Notes under the pieces: generated by a model
What the model saw: the letters and a program-made list of their open reading frames with translations, nothing else
The model's database searches: none
Told to the model about the DNA's origin: nothing
Position numbers and translations under genes: made by a program
Shown: piece by piece, positions 16,882 to 25,390 of the stretch
Layout of the letters: each line of letters opens with the position of its first letter
Numbering within the stretch: position 1 is the stretch's first letter
NCBI GenBank assembly: GCA_016873655.1
Contig: VGWI01000019.1
Coordinates: 1 to 32,498, forward strand
From: Lentisphaerota bacterium
GTDB taxonomy: Bacteria; Verrucomicrobiota; Kiritimatiellia; UBA8416; VGWI01
Length of the DNA stretch: 32,498 nucleotides
Reading direction: 5' to 3'

Positions 16882-19055
16882 CGCTTCTTGCCGCGCAGCC
16901 GGTCCTTGAGGAAGTGTTTCAGGTCATACCTCACAAACGGCATGAAGAAGGCGGGGCCGAACCTGACCATATTCTCGTTCGCGTAGGCGGCGAGGAACAG
17001 GCGGCGCCCCTTCCAGTTCAGAGGGTGCAGAACGCGTCGGAGATCGCGCAGGCGGCAGCGGGGCGACACGGCGTGGGTATGAAAACGAGCGCGAGCGGTG
17101 TCGATCAGGCAGAAGACAGGCCTGCCGTTCTCAACGCGCATGAGAATGTTGCCGGCGGAGAGGTCGCGAAAGTACACGCCGCGCCCGTGCATGTTGCCCA
17201 GGAAGCGGGCGAGTGCGCGGTGGACCTCGATTGGGGCGAGCCCGAGATATTCGGTTCGCCCCTTCTTGAAACCGTCGAGCGCTTCGCGGACCGAGCCCTG
17301 CGAGTCGAAGAATTCAGTGGCGAACAGGCCGTTCGTCAGCGTGTCGGCCGGCTGCCAGAGCGCCACGGGGCGGGCGGTGTTGACGCCGCGCCGCAGCAGT
17401 TCCGCGGCCCCGTTCCAGCTCTTCAGAGCCCGCCCGACCCGCCAGCGCTGCATGAACCGCTTGTGGCCGGCGCGGATTCTCACTGTCTTGACGACGATCC
17501 GGCGCGTCGGATCGGAAGGATGCTCCGTTTCAATGACCTTGTTGCGCCGGTCGCGCATGACTCTGCCGGCCGCTGATTCCAGCGCTTCGCGCGTCAGGTC
17601 CGGATCAGGGCCGTTACCGGATCCGGCGCAGACGAACAGGCCTTCCGGTGTTGTCCTGCACGTGAAGCGGACATCGGCGGCCGGCCAGACACGGAGCGCC
17701 TTGACGACCGCGGCCGTGGGCATGACTTCAGGCGCGTCGTCCTGGGGCCACACAAGGTAGACCGGCGACTCGCCGAATGAAGGCGGAGCCGAATCCAGGG
17801 CTTCGCCGTCGCGGGAGTACACAGAAGCGTTTCGCAGGGCTTCGGGCGTGTAGCAGCGCTGCGCGGGCGCGCAGAGACCGTTGGTTGTCCAGACGACATG
17901 GATGACGCGGCCGTCCTTCCGGAAGCAGTGTATCTCCAGACCGTTCCCGGACGACGGCGAACGGTCGTATGTTGCTCCGGCTGTGAAGAGGACGGCGGCG
18001 CGCATTGAGTGGAAGGCCGGGCGAATGCGGTAGCGGCGGGGAGAACCGGGCACGCGTCCGTAGAAGGTGACGTGCGGGACATCCGGGTACTCCATCGTGC
18101 CGTCGTCTATCAGGCCCTCGCGCTGGCTGATGAGCGGGCCCCAGTAGATCCTGTCCGGCGCGCCTGCCGCAGCGAGAAGGCAGAGGTAGCGCGCGCAGTA
18201 GTCAGCCTGCTTATCCTCGGTGTCCGGCAGTATGCGGTTTATGCGGCGCAGGCTCCATGCGACGTGAGTGCTCCAGGTTCGGGTCACGCCGTAGAGCGCG
18301 CCGATGCGCGAGAGCAGAACTGCCTTGCGCACCGTGTTGCATTTCGCGATGCCGGCCATGCCGCGGCCGAGTATCTTCGGGTCAAAGGCTTCCGGTTCCG
18401 TTGCGCGCTCAGCGAACAGGTTGTTCGTATGAATGTCAGGCAGCATCCGCATGTCGCGCAGGATTCCGAGGAGTCCCGCGTTGTAGACGGGTTCGAAGTC
18501 GGTGACATTGGGGCCGGCGAGGGTGACGCCCCTGCGTCTCGCTTCGCCATGGGCGGCGGCCCACGCCGCGAGGAAGCCTTCGGGGCTGTAGCCTGTCCAG
18601 CGTCTACGATTGCATGTCGATCCGATCTCAATCGCGTCCAGGCCGTTGCGGTGACTGTCCAGCATGTCCGAGACAAACGAGCGCCAGCGCGAGACCGCAG
18701 CGGGGGATGGCATCAGCGCCGCTTCCTCGAACGGTTGCACGAGGTGCAGGCAAATCCGGTAGCCTTCGGCCGCGAGGGCCTTGAGAAGGGTTTTCGCCGG
18801 TGTGTTCGCGGAGGTCGGCGAAAAGTCAACGCGAACGTTGCGGACGTTGAGATCGCGGAGACGGTCGAGGACATATCCGACTGAAGCCGGATCATCCCCT
18901 GCCGCCACGCAAATTCCGAAGAAATCGCCTGGCACCGGGTGCTGAACTGCCGGTGCGACCGGAAGGCGCCGGAGCAGTCCGCCGGTTCCCCACGCGCGCA
19001 GATTGTGCGCGGCAAAGGACGCGGCCAGTCTTTTTCCTGTCGGGATTCCGCTCAT
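16806..19055 (-). CDS. Two-domain protein: N-terminal TIM-barrel glycosidase-like domain plus C-terminal WaaP/InaA-type lipopolysaccharide kinase domain
   Basis: C-terminal LARFLGNMHGRGVYFRDLSAGNILMRVENGRPVFCLIDTARARF is the LPS-kinase catalytic motif. N-terminal half resembles GH-A clan proteins (FFGICVAAGDDPASVGYVLDRLRDLNVRNVRVDFSP; DAIEIGSTCNRRRW). Start MSGIPTGKRL at 19055; the ORF extension to 19847 overlaps the ferritin gene and is spurious. Confidence 0.7.
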   Translation of the reverse strand: MSGIPTGKRLAASFAAHNLRAWGTGGLLRRLPVAPAVQHPVPGDFFGICVAAGDDPASVGYVLDRLRDLNVRNVRVDFSPTSANTPAKTLLKALAAEGYRICLHLVQPFEEAALMPSPAAVSRWRSFVSDMLDSHRNGLDAIEIGSTCNRRRWTGYSPEGFLAAWAAAHGEARRRGVTLAGPNVTDFEPVYNAGLLGILRDMRMLPDIHTNNLFAERATEPEAFDPKILGRGMAGIAKCNTVRKAVLLSRIGALYGVTRTWSTHVAWSLRRINRILPDTEDKQADYCARYLCLLAAAGAPDRIYWGPLISQREGLIDDGTMEYPDVPHVTFYGRVPGSPRRYRIRPAFHSMRAAVLFTAGATYDRSPSSGNGLEIHCFRKDGRVIHVVWTTNGLCAPAQRCYTPEALRNASVYSRDGEALDSAPPSFGESPVYLVWPQDDAPEVMPTAAVVKALRVWPAADVRFTCRTTPEGLFVCAGSGNGPDPDLTREALESAAGRVMRDRRNKVIETEHPSDPTRRIVVKTVRIRAGHKRFMQRWRVGRALKSWNGAAELLRRGVNTARPVALWQPADTLTNGLFATEFFDSQGSVREALDGFKKGRTEYLGLAPIEVHRALARFLGNMHGRGVYFRDLSAGNILMRVENGRPVFCLIDTARARFHTHAVSPRCRLRDLRRVLHPLNWKGRRLFLAAYANENMVRFGPAFFMPFVRYDLKHFLKDRLRGKKRWIPRRWIRRITGKPPRPPAHGSRQ

Positions 19056-19277
19056 TGCGCGGGATGGTAGCCTGCCGTTTTGAGGAAGGCCAGTTTGATG
19101 ATGGGCGCGCCGCGTCCGGAGGCGCGGGCATGGCGCATGGGGGATGGCACAAAGAGCGGCGCGGCCTGCGCGTAACGCGTCCACGGCGCGGATTCTGCTT
19201 TCGTTCTGCGCTTTGCAGGCTAGTATTTGCGCTGTTGCCGGTGATAGTGCCGGCTGAACAGACGGAAGGAGACGGAT

Positions 19278-19775
19278 ATGGCGCTCAAGAAGGAAGTTGA
19301 AGCGATTCTGAACGAGCAGATCGTGAAAGAGTTTGACGCCGCTACGGTCTACAACGGCATGTACATCTACTTCGAGATGGAGCTCTTCAAGGGTTTTGCC
19401 GCCTGGTTCAAGGACCACGTGGGCGAGGAGATGTCGCACGCCGGGCGGATCATTCAGTACATGCTTGACCGCGGTGTCGCGCCGGAGATTCCGGCCACGA
19501 GAAAACCGAAGACGTCCTTCCCGTCGGTGTTGGACGCGATGAAGGCGGCGCTGGCGCACGAGCGAACCAACACGGCAGGAATTCACGAATGCCTCAAGGT
19601 CGCGCAGAAGGCCGGCGATCCGGCCACGGTCGAGATGCTCCAGTGGCTCGTGAAGGAGCAGGTTGAGGAAGAGCAGTGGGCCGAGGAATACGTGCAGATG
19701 GTGAAGAAGGTCGAGAAGTCTGTTGGCGGCATGTACGCATTTGACCACGCCGTCAGCAAGCGAGTGAAGGCCTAG
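19278..19775 (+). CDS. Ferritin / ferritin-like non-heme iron protein
   Basis: EAILNEQIVKEFDAATVYNGMYIYFEM...HVGEEMSHAGRIIQYMLDRG...EEEQWAEEY: ferritin metal-ligand pattern. Confidence 0.88.
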   Translation: MALKKEVEAILNEQIVKEFDAATVYNGMYIYFEMELFKGFAAWFKDHVGEEMSHAGRIIQYMLDRGVAPEIPATRKPKTSFPSVLDAMKAALAHERTNTAGIHECLKVAQKAGDPATVEMLQWLVKEQVEEEQWAEEYVQMVKKVEKSVGGMYAFDHAVSKRVKA

Positions 19776-19790
19776 TTTGCGGTCATGACG

Positions 19791-19830
19791 CCGGCTGCAT
19801 GTCTCAAGCGTGCAGCCGGTATCTTTTTTT
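19791..19830 (+). terminator. Rho-independent terminator of the ferritin gene
   Basis: CCGGCTGCATG-tctcaag-CGTGCAGCCGG followed by TATCTTTTTTT. Confidence 0.88.
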
Positions 19831-19862
19831 GGGAGAGGCTCATCCATGCCGTCGGCCCGGCC

Positions 19863-20609
19863 ATGAACCCGATACAGGTTGAGGATCTGGCTGTCTCTTA
19901 CCGGACGCGTTCCGGGGTCGTCGAAGCCCTGCGCGGCGTTTCCTTTTCGGTGGAGGAAGGCGGAGTCGTCGGGTTTCTCGGTCCCAACGGCGCGGGCAAG
20001 ACAACCACTCTCAACGTTCTTCTGGGCTTCGAGGAGCCGACTTCCGGCAGGGCCCGCTTATACGGTTGCGACAGTACATCAAGCATCGCCCGCCGCCGTG
20101 TCGGTTTCATGTGCGAGCATTCCAGGACGCATCCGTTCCTGACCGGGCGCGAGCTGCTTGTTATGGCCGGGAGGCTGTTCGGTATGCGCGGAAGCGCGTT
20201 GCGCCGCGCGGCGGACTCCCTTCTCGAGCGTGTCGGACTTTCCGGCGCCGCGGACAGGCGGACGGGGACTTACTCGCGCGGCATGCTCCAGAGGATGGGG
20301 CTTGCGCAGGCGTTAATCAACGATCCCGACCTCGTGATTCTGGACGAGCCGACCAGCGGGCTGGACCCGGTCGGGCGGGCGCGTGTGCGTGAGCTTATCG
20401 CCGGTCTGAGAAGCGAAGGAAAGACGGTGTTCTTTTCTTCGCACGAGTTGTCGGAAGTCGAGCTCGTGTGTGACCGCGTGCTGATGCTGGTGGCCGGACA
20501 CATTGCGGCTTCGGGCAGTGTTGATGAGCTCGTCAGGGACGGAGAGAGCCTGGAGCGTTACTTCCTGAAGCTCGCCGCCGAGCGCGGCGGGGAAGGGGGA
20601 GTGTCGTGA
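19863..20609 (+). CDS. ABC transporter ATP-binding protein (ABC-2 exporter type)
   Basis: GPNGAGKTTTLNVLLGF, YSRGMLQRMGLAQALINDPDLVILDEPTSGLDPVGR. Start MNPIQVEDLAVSY. Confidence 0.93.
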   Translation: MNPIQVEDLAVSYRTRSGVVEALRGVSFSVEEGGVVGFLGPNGAGKTTTLNVLLGFEEPTSGRARLYGCDSTSSIARRRVGFMCEHSRTHPFLTGRELLVMAGRLFGMRGSALRRAADSLLERVGLSGAADRRTGTYSRGMLQRMGLAQALINDPDLVILDEPTSGLDPVGRARVRELIAGLRSEGKTVFFSSHELSEVELVCDRVLMLVAGHIAASGSVDELVRDGESLERYFLKLAAERGGEGGVS

Positions 20610-21391
20610 CGCGGCCGTTAGTGCTTTGCCACGCCGTTTGGCTGGAGGTCTTCCGCCGCAGGGATTTCTACGTTCTGCTCATCCTCATGACGGCGATGTT
20701 CGCGTGGCTCCTGTCGGCCGATCTTTTCGGATCATCCGCCGCGTCGCGCTATGTGCTGGACGTCGGCCTGCTCTATGCGTGGGGCGGTTCACTGATTCTT
20801 GCTGTTACCGCCGCCGCGCGGCAGTTGCCCCGCGACGAGGAGATCGGCGCGGTCTTCATGATGCTGGCCAAGCCGGTTACACGGTGGGACATGGTGTTCG
20901 GGAAATGGCTCGGCACATGGTCTGTCAGCGTCGGCGCCACTGTGGCGCTGTACCTCGCCGTGCTCGCCGTTTCGGCCCTGCGCGGGCGGATGCCTGACGC
21001 AGTATCCGTCTGCCAGGCTCTTCTCCTGCACGGCTGCGCTCTTGGCGTGGTGTCGGCCCTGGCGCTGGCCATTTCGACAAGAATGAGTTTCGGCGCTGCT
21101 TCGACAACGGCTTTTGTCCTGCTTGCCGCCGACTACGCGGTGGTCCCGAAGATCCCCGAGCTGATCGGCGGCGAGACCGGGCTGAGAGCGGATCTGCTGC
21201 TCCTTCTCTACAAGGGCCTGCCGCACCTGGAGGTGTTCGATCTGAGGCGCAGGCTTATACACGGCTGGGGCGCGGCGCCCGCCTCGGCCATTCTCATTTC
21301 CGTGGCCTATGGCGTTGCCGTGACCGGGGCTCTTCTGGCGCTTGCATGGCTCGGATATCGGAAGAAGCGTTTTCCGCGGCAGGGGGGCTGA
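20606..21391 (+). CDS. ABC-2 type transporter permease
   Basis: Six-TM hydrophobic protein (GTG start) overlapping the ATPase stop by 4 nt; LRRDEEIGAVFMMLAKPVTRWDMVFGKWLG type motif. Confidence 0.82.
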   Translation: MTRPLVLCHAVWLEVFRRRDFYVLLILMTAMFAWLLSADLFGSSAASRYVLDVGLLYAWGGSLILAVTAAARQLPRDEEIGAVFMMLAKPVTRWDMVFGKWLGTWSVSVGATVALYLAVLAVSALRGRMPDAVSVCQALLLHGCALGVVSALALAISTRMSFGAASTTAFVLLAADYAVVPKIPELIGGETGLRADLLLLLYKGLPHLEVFDLRRRLIHGWGAAPASAILISVAYGVAVTGALLALAWLGYRKKRFPRQGG

Positions 21392-21393
21392 GC

Positions 21394-22269
21394 ATGGACG
21401 GGTGGACGCGCTGGTCTGAACGCGGCGATCCGCGCGCTGGCTGGGCCGCTGTTGTCCTTTTTGCAGGCGCGGCGTTCGCGCTATCGTGCCGCCTGGATCC
21501 TGAGGCCGTGATCGGAACCGGTGCAGGCGTTTCCGGCGTTGAGCGCGCACTTGGCGGCGCAAGGTCGCTTTTGAGTGCAGGCCTGTACGAGCGCGCGGAC
21601 CAGTATTTTCACAAGGGCGTTCCCCACAGGAGACGGGCTGCCTACAGGGACTTCTTTGTCCGCCTGAGGGAGTTGGTGTCGCCGGATGCACACCTTCACG
21701 CCGAGGGGGCCGAGATGGCCGAAGTCATGCCGTGGCTGAGTCTGGCCGCCCGGGCAGACGAGAGAAACGTTGAAGCGTACAACGTGGCTGCCTACTGGCT
21801 TCTGAAGATGGGGGACGATCGTGAATCCGAGCGGGTGGTTGCCGAGGCGGTATCGAAGAACCCGCGCGACTACAGGCCGATGGTTGAGCTGGCGCGAATC
21901 CGGCTTTTCCGCGGTGAATTCATTTCCGCCGCCAGTGCGATAGACCGCGGGATAGCGCTCTGGCCGGTGCCCGACACCGAGGAAAGCGAAAGTGCACGGC
22001 ACGATCTTTCCTGGTTCCTCGACATGCGCGCTTCTCTATACGAGTTCCAGGGCCGTGGGAGCGAAGCCGTGGCATGTCTGCGGCGTGGCCTGAGCCTGTT
22101 TCCGGCTAGGACCAACTCACTGGGGCGCATTGCGCGGATCGAAAGTGGCGAACTGGATCCGGCTGGCGCGGAGCGCCAGCTCCGCAACGTCTTTGGAGGC
22201 GGAAAGACCGTGTGCGCGCGTGAAGAGGATGAAGCGGACCACGAGCACGAACACGAGCATGAGCACTAG
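21394..22269 (+). CDS. TPR-like repeat protein with His/Glu-rich C-terminus
   Basis: ARADERNVEAYNVAAYWLLKMGDDRESERVVAEAVSKNPRDYRPMVELARIRLFRGEFISAASAIDRGIALWP; ends DEADHEHEHEHEH*. Coupled to the ABC genes. Confidence 0.7.
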   Translation: MDGWTRWSERGDPRAGWAAVVLFAGAAFALSCRLDPEAVIGTGAGVSGVERALGGARSLLSAGLYERADQYFHKGVPHRRRAAYRDFFVRLRELVSPDAHLHAEGAEMAEVMPWLSLAARADERNVEAYNVAAYWLLKMGDDRESERVVAEAVSKNPRDYRPMVELARIRLFRGEFISAASAIDRGIALWPVPDTEESESARHDLSWFLDMRASLYEFQGRGSEAVACLRRGLSLFPARTNSLGRIARIESGELDPAGAERQLRNVFGGGKTVCAREEDEADHEHEHEHEH

Positions 22270-22323
22270 TGCGGGTGCGGGGAATGATTCCGTTCCGGCG
22301 AGGCGCTTCCTGCCCGCGAACCC

Positions 22324-22494
22324 GACCTATTCACGAAGCCGCCTCGTGGATAGGTCGCCCTACGGGTTTCGACTCCGGCCCTGCGGGCCTGCGCTCAGGG
22401 TAGCCCTGAGCAAGGTGCGCAGCACCGCGTCGAGGCCTGCTGCGGCGCGCGTTGCGCCGCGGCAGGCGGTTGTGAATGAACGCGCAGCGTTCAT
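22324..22494. repeat. Cluster of consecutive inverted repeats between convergent genes
   Basis: GACCTATTCACGA/TCGTGGATAGGTC (22324-22356), GGCCC-TGC-GGGCC (22377-22389), GCTCAGGG-TAG-CCCTGAGC (22393-22411), GGTGC-GCA-GCACC (22414-22426), GCCTGCtGCGGCGC-gcgtt-GCGCCGCgGCAGGC (22435-22467), ATGAACGC-GCA-GCGTTCAT (22476-22494). Confidence 0.85.
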
Positions 22495-22523
22495 GAATAA
22501 TCCGGGCTAAACCGCTGAGACGG

Positions 22524-23375
22524 TCAGGCCCGGCGTCCGCCGGACGACGGCGGTTTGCCGGAATACAGGTGCGGATACATGCGGCGTTTGCAGTACGGGC
22601 ACAGGTCGGACGTGATGCGGGTGCCGGCCTTGTCCTGGACGTATGTCTCGAGCGGTATCCAGTCGCCGTGGTGGGTGTGAACCCGTTTGCAGTTCGTGCA
22701 AAGCGTCATTTCCTTCCCAAGCATCCTGGAGAGCGCTTCATGGAGTTCCTTCTCGGTGAGAACATGCATTTGATTCGCGGCGAGCCTTCTTTCTGCGGCG
22801 TGAAGAAGGTCGGCGACGAGTTTCAGCAACAGGATGTCATCCTCATTCCACTCCCTGGCAGCGTGCACATCGTCAAACCCGAGGAAGCCGGACGGCGGGC
22901 CGTCGCCGGGGACAGGCACCGCGAGGAGCGCGCGGATTGACTGAGATTGGAGCATCTTCTGTTCGGCCGCCGCCGCGCGCGGCATTGAGGCGACATCGCC
23001 AATGAGGATGTTCCGCTTGGCCCTGATCATTTCCGTCCACCAGGGGTAGCCCGAAAGCGGCAGGTTGCGGAGCTGGCGAATCACCGACTCCACGCCTGGA
23101 GCGCACCACTCGTCAGTGTTGTTCATTGTGCCATTATCCCAGTCGATCCTGAAAATGTAGGCACGGCCGCACTGCACGGTCGACGCAAGTTCGGCAAGAA
23201 GTTCCCCGGCCGGTATGTCCGCTGAAGAGATAAGCATTCCCGAGACGCGGGCCACGGTGCGTTCCATCTTCAGACGCAGTTCGAGGGCAGCCTTGAGCGT
23301 TTCGCACTCCGACTCCAGTGCGAGTGCCCGCGCCTTCAGGGCCGCCTCCGTGTCCGGGTGGTGTCCGGTGACCAT
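22524..23375 (-). CDS. GAF-domain protein with C-terminal CxxC...CxxC zinc-ribbon-like module
   Basis: GAF-like core (GRAYIFRIDWDNGTMNNTDEWCAPGVE...FLGFDDVHAAREWNEDDILLLKLVADLL) followed by LCTNCKRVHTHHGDWIPLETYVQDKAGTRITSDLCPYCKRRMYPHLY. Confidence 0.8.
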   Translation of the reverse strand: MVTGHHPDTEAALKARALALESECETLKAALELRLKMERTVARVSGMLISSADIPAGELLAELASTVQCGRAYIFRIDWDNGTMNNTDEWCAPGVESVIRQLRNLPLSGYPWWTEMIRAKRNILIGDVASMPRAAAAEQKMLQSQSIRALLAVPVPGDGPPSGFLGFDDVHAAREWNEDDILLLKLVADLLHAAERRLAANQMHVLTEKELHEALSRMLGKEMTLCTNCKRVHTHHGDWIPLETYVQDKAGTRITSDLCPYCKRRMYPHLYSGKPPSSGGRRA

Positions 23376-23522
23376 CAGATAAACCTCCGGTCAATTCGCG
23401 AATGTAGGAATTACCCTACACGGTGCACCCGACCCGGTCCAGCGGAAAACCATGCGCAAACGGGAGCAAACGAGAACGGAAACAGGGATTTCCGTGCATG
23501 GGGGGGAGACGAATGGAGGAAG

Positions 23523-24515
23523 TCAGGGCGTTGTGGCGTCGGCGAGGATGCGGGCCACGGCATGTTTCCATGGGATTCCCGCGGCTGCGACGGCGGCGGG
23601 GAAGGCTGCCTGAGACGATATGTCGGGGTTTGCGTTGACCTCGATCACGAAGACATCGCCGGAGACGTTCATCCGGAAGTCCACACGCGCGTAGCCGCGG
23701 CAGCCAGTTGCCAGCCATGTCCTGCGAGCGATGTCCCTGATGCGGCCTGACAGTTCCGACGGTATTGGCGCCGGGACGCGGCGTGGCGAGACAACGCCTG
23801 GGATTGTGCCTTTCACCCATTTCACCGCGTAGTCCACTATGCGCGGTCTGCCCGGCGGCATGAGACCGAAATCTATCTCCGACACAGGCATTGCTTCGAC
23901 GTCTCCGTCCAGCGCCAGGAGCGAGACGTTGAACTCACGGCCGTCTATGAAATGCTCCACGAGGGCCTGCTGAGAAAAACGGCCGTGAACCCGTTTCACC
24001 AGACGGTCGAGCGAGGAGGCGTCCTGCGCGATAGAGTCCACCTCTATCCCCTCGCTCCCGTCGGCCTGGTCCGGCTTGACGATCCATGGCGGAGGCGGAA
24101 GCGCGTCGCATGCAGGAATCGCGGCGCCTGGTTCAACTGTAAGCCCTGCGGGTGTGATGATCCCGGAATCGGCGAGCACGGCTTTTGTGCGAGCCTTGTT
24201 GAACGTGAGCAGCAGATTCTCGGACGAACTGCCGGTGCAGCGGCGGCCGTGCGAGCGGCAGACTGCCGGAACCAGGTTGAAGTCATGGATATCGCCTTCC
24301 AGTGACTGGACAAGGTTGAAAACGCACTCCTCGCGGCCGAAACCAAGAGTCGCCGGTATGTCCGACAGCCGCCTCACGCCCGCCACGCGGTGTGGAATGC
24401 CGAGGGCCGTGAGTCCTTCGACTGCCGCGCCGACTTCCGCGAGCACGCCGAACTCCGACTCGTGCCAGGCCGACTCCTCACGCGGGACATTGTGAAGGAC
24501 AAGCACGGAATTCAT
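23523..24515 (-). CDS. ATP-grasp ligase, D-Ala-D-Ala-ligase-like family
   Basis: NKARTKAVLADSGIITPAGLTV, PPPWIVKPDQADGSEGIEVDS, ARVDFRMNVSGDVFVIEVNANPDIS. Start MNSVLVLHNVPREES at 24515. Confidence 0.8.
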   Translation of the reverse strand: MNSVLVLHNVPREESAWHESEFGVLAEVGAAVEGLTALGIPHRVAGVRRLSDIPATLGFGREECVFNLVQSLEGDIHDFNLVPAVCRSHGRRCTGSSSENLLLTFNKARTKAVLADSGIITPAGLTVEPGAAIPACDALPPPPWIVKPDQADGSEGIEVDSIAQDASSLDRLVKRVHGRFSQQALVEHFIDGREFNVSLLALDGDVEAMPVSEIDFGLMPPGRPRIVDYAVKWVKGTIPGVVSPRRVPAPIPSELSGRIRDIARRTWLATGCRGYARVDFRMNVSGDVFVIEVNANPDISSQAAFPAAVAAAGIPWKHAVARILADATTP

Positions 24516-24847
24516 GGCGGTGCAGAATAGCCGCGGCGGACGCAAAGGGCAACACGGCGCGGTTCGAGAAGGTCCTGATCCGCGTTGCTGGATGATGAGC
24601 GTGCGTCTGCCATGCGGACCTGCGTTTCCCGGGGAGTCCTCGCCAGGACGGAGAGTGGCGAATCCGGCTGGTGACTGAACGCGTGTCGCTCCGGCGTGCC
24701 GCGGAATTGCGTTGAGGAAAGAAATGCGTTCTCCCGTGCGGGCCGGCGGCAGCGGTGTCGGGGCTGTGCGTTGACACCGGCCGAGCGCGTTTGCGATAAT
24801 CCGATCTTCGCGGGGCAAGGATTACGGCAGGAAAGGACAGATTCCAA

Positions 24848-25348
24848 GTGGCCACAGAACTGAACGACGGACAGAAGTCGCTTGTTGCGGAATGGATCAA
24901 GGCCGGCGCCGGTCTTTCCGAAGTGCAGAAAAGGATACTCGGAGAGTTCGGCATCTCCATGACCTACATGGATGTCCGCCTTCTCACGATCGACCTTGGC
25001 GTGCAGGTTAAGAACAAGGTCGAACCGCCGCCGCCGAAGCCCGTGGAGCCGGAGCCTGCGTTGTCGGATGTGGAGTCTTTTCCGTCCGCAGCCGGCGACG
25101 TGCTTGAAGATGGCGCTGATGATGGCGCGGGCGGGAATGTGACCGTTGGTGTTGACCGGATAATGAAGCCGGGCAGCCTTGTCAGCGGCACGGTGAGGTT
25201 CTCGGATGGAGTGTCCGGCACATGGATGCTGGACAGGATGGGGCGGTTGGCGTTGCAGACGGACACGCCCGGCTACAGGCCCAGCGCGCCCGACCTGCAG
25301 TCGTTGCAGGTTGAGTTGCGGAAGGCTCTTGAACGCGCCGGGTTCTGA
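24848..25348 (+). CDS. Conserved hypothetical protein (166 aa, helical N-terminus, Pro-rich linker, C-terminal small beta domain)
   Basis: WIKAGAGLSEVQKRILGEFGISMTYMDVRLLTIDLGVQV - linker VEPPPPKPVEPEPA - GSLVSGTVRFSDGVSGTWMLDRMGRLALQTDTPGYRPSAPDLQSLQVELRKALERAGF. Confidence 0.7.
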   Translation: MATELNDGQKSLVAEWIKAGAGLSEVQKRILGEFGISMTYMDVRLLTIDLGVQVKNKVEPPPPKPVEPEPALSDVESFPSAAGDVLEDGADDGAGGNVTVGVDRIMKPGSLVSGTVRFSDGVSGTWMLDRMGRLALQTDTPGYRPSAPDLQSLQVELRKALERAGF

Positions 25349-25390
25349 CATGGGACATTTCTTTGGCGTGGCGTCACGAGTAGACGTGAG

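Noticed and set aside
19056-19847. N-terminal extension of the 1013-aa ORF on the minus strand
   Set aside because: Lies antisense to the ferritin gene and its terminator; the real start is most likely 19055.
22393-22494. CRISPR-like repeated palindromes
   Set aside because: The inverted repeats differ in sequence and spacing; no constant direct repeat with spacers.
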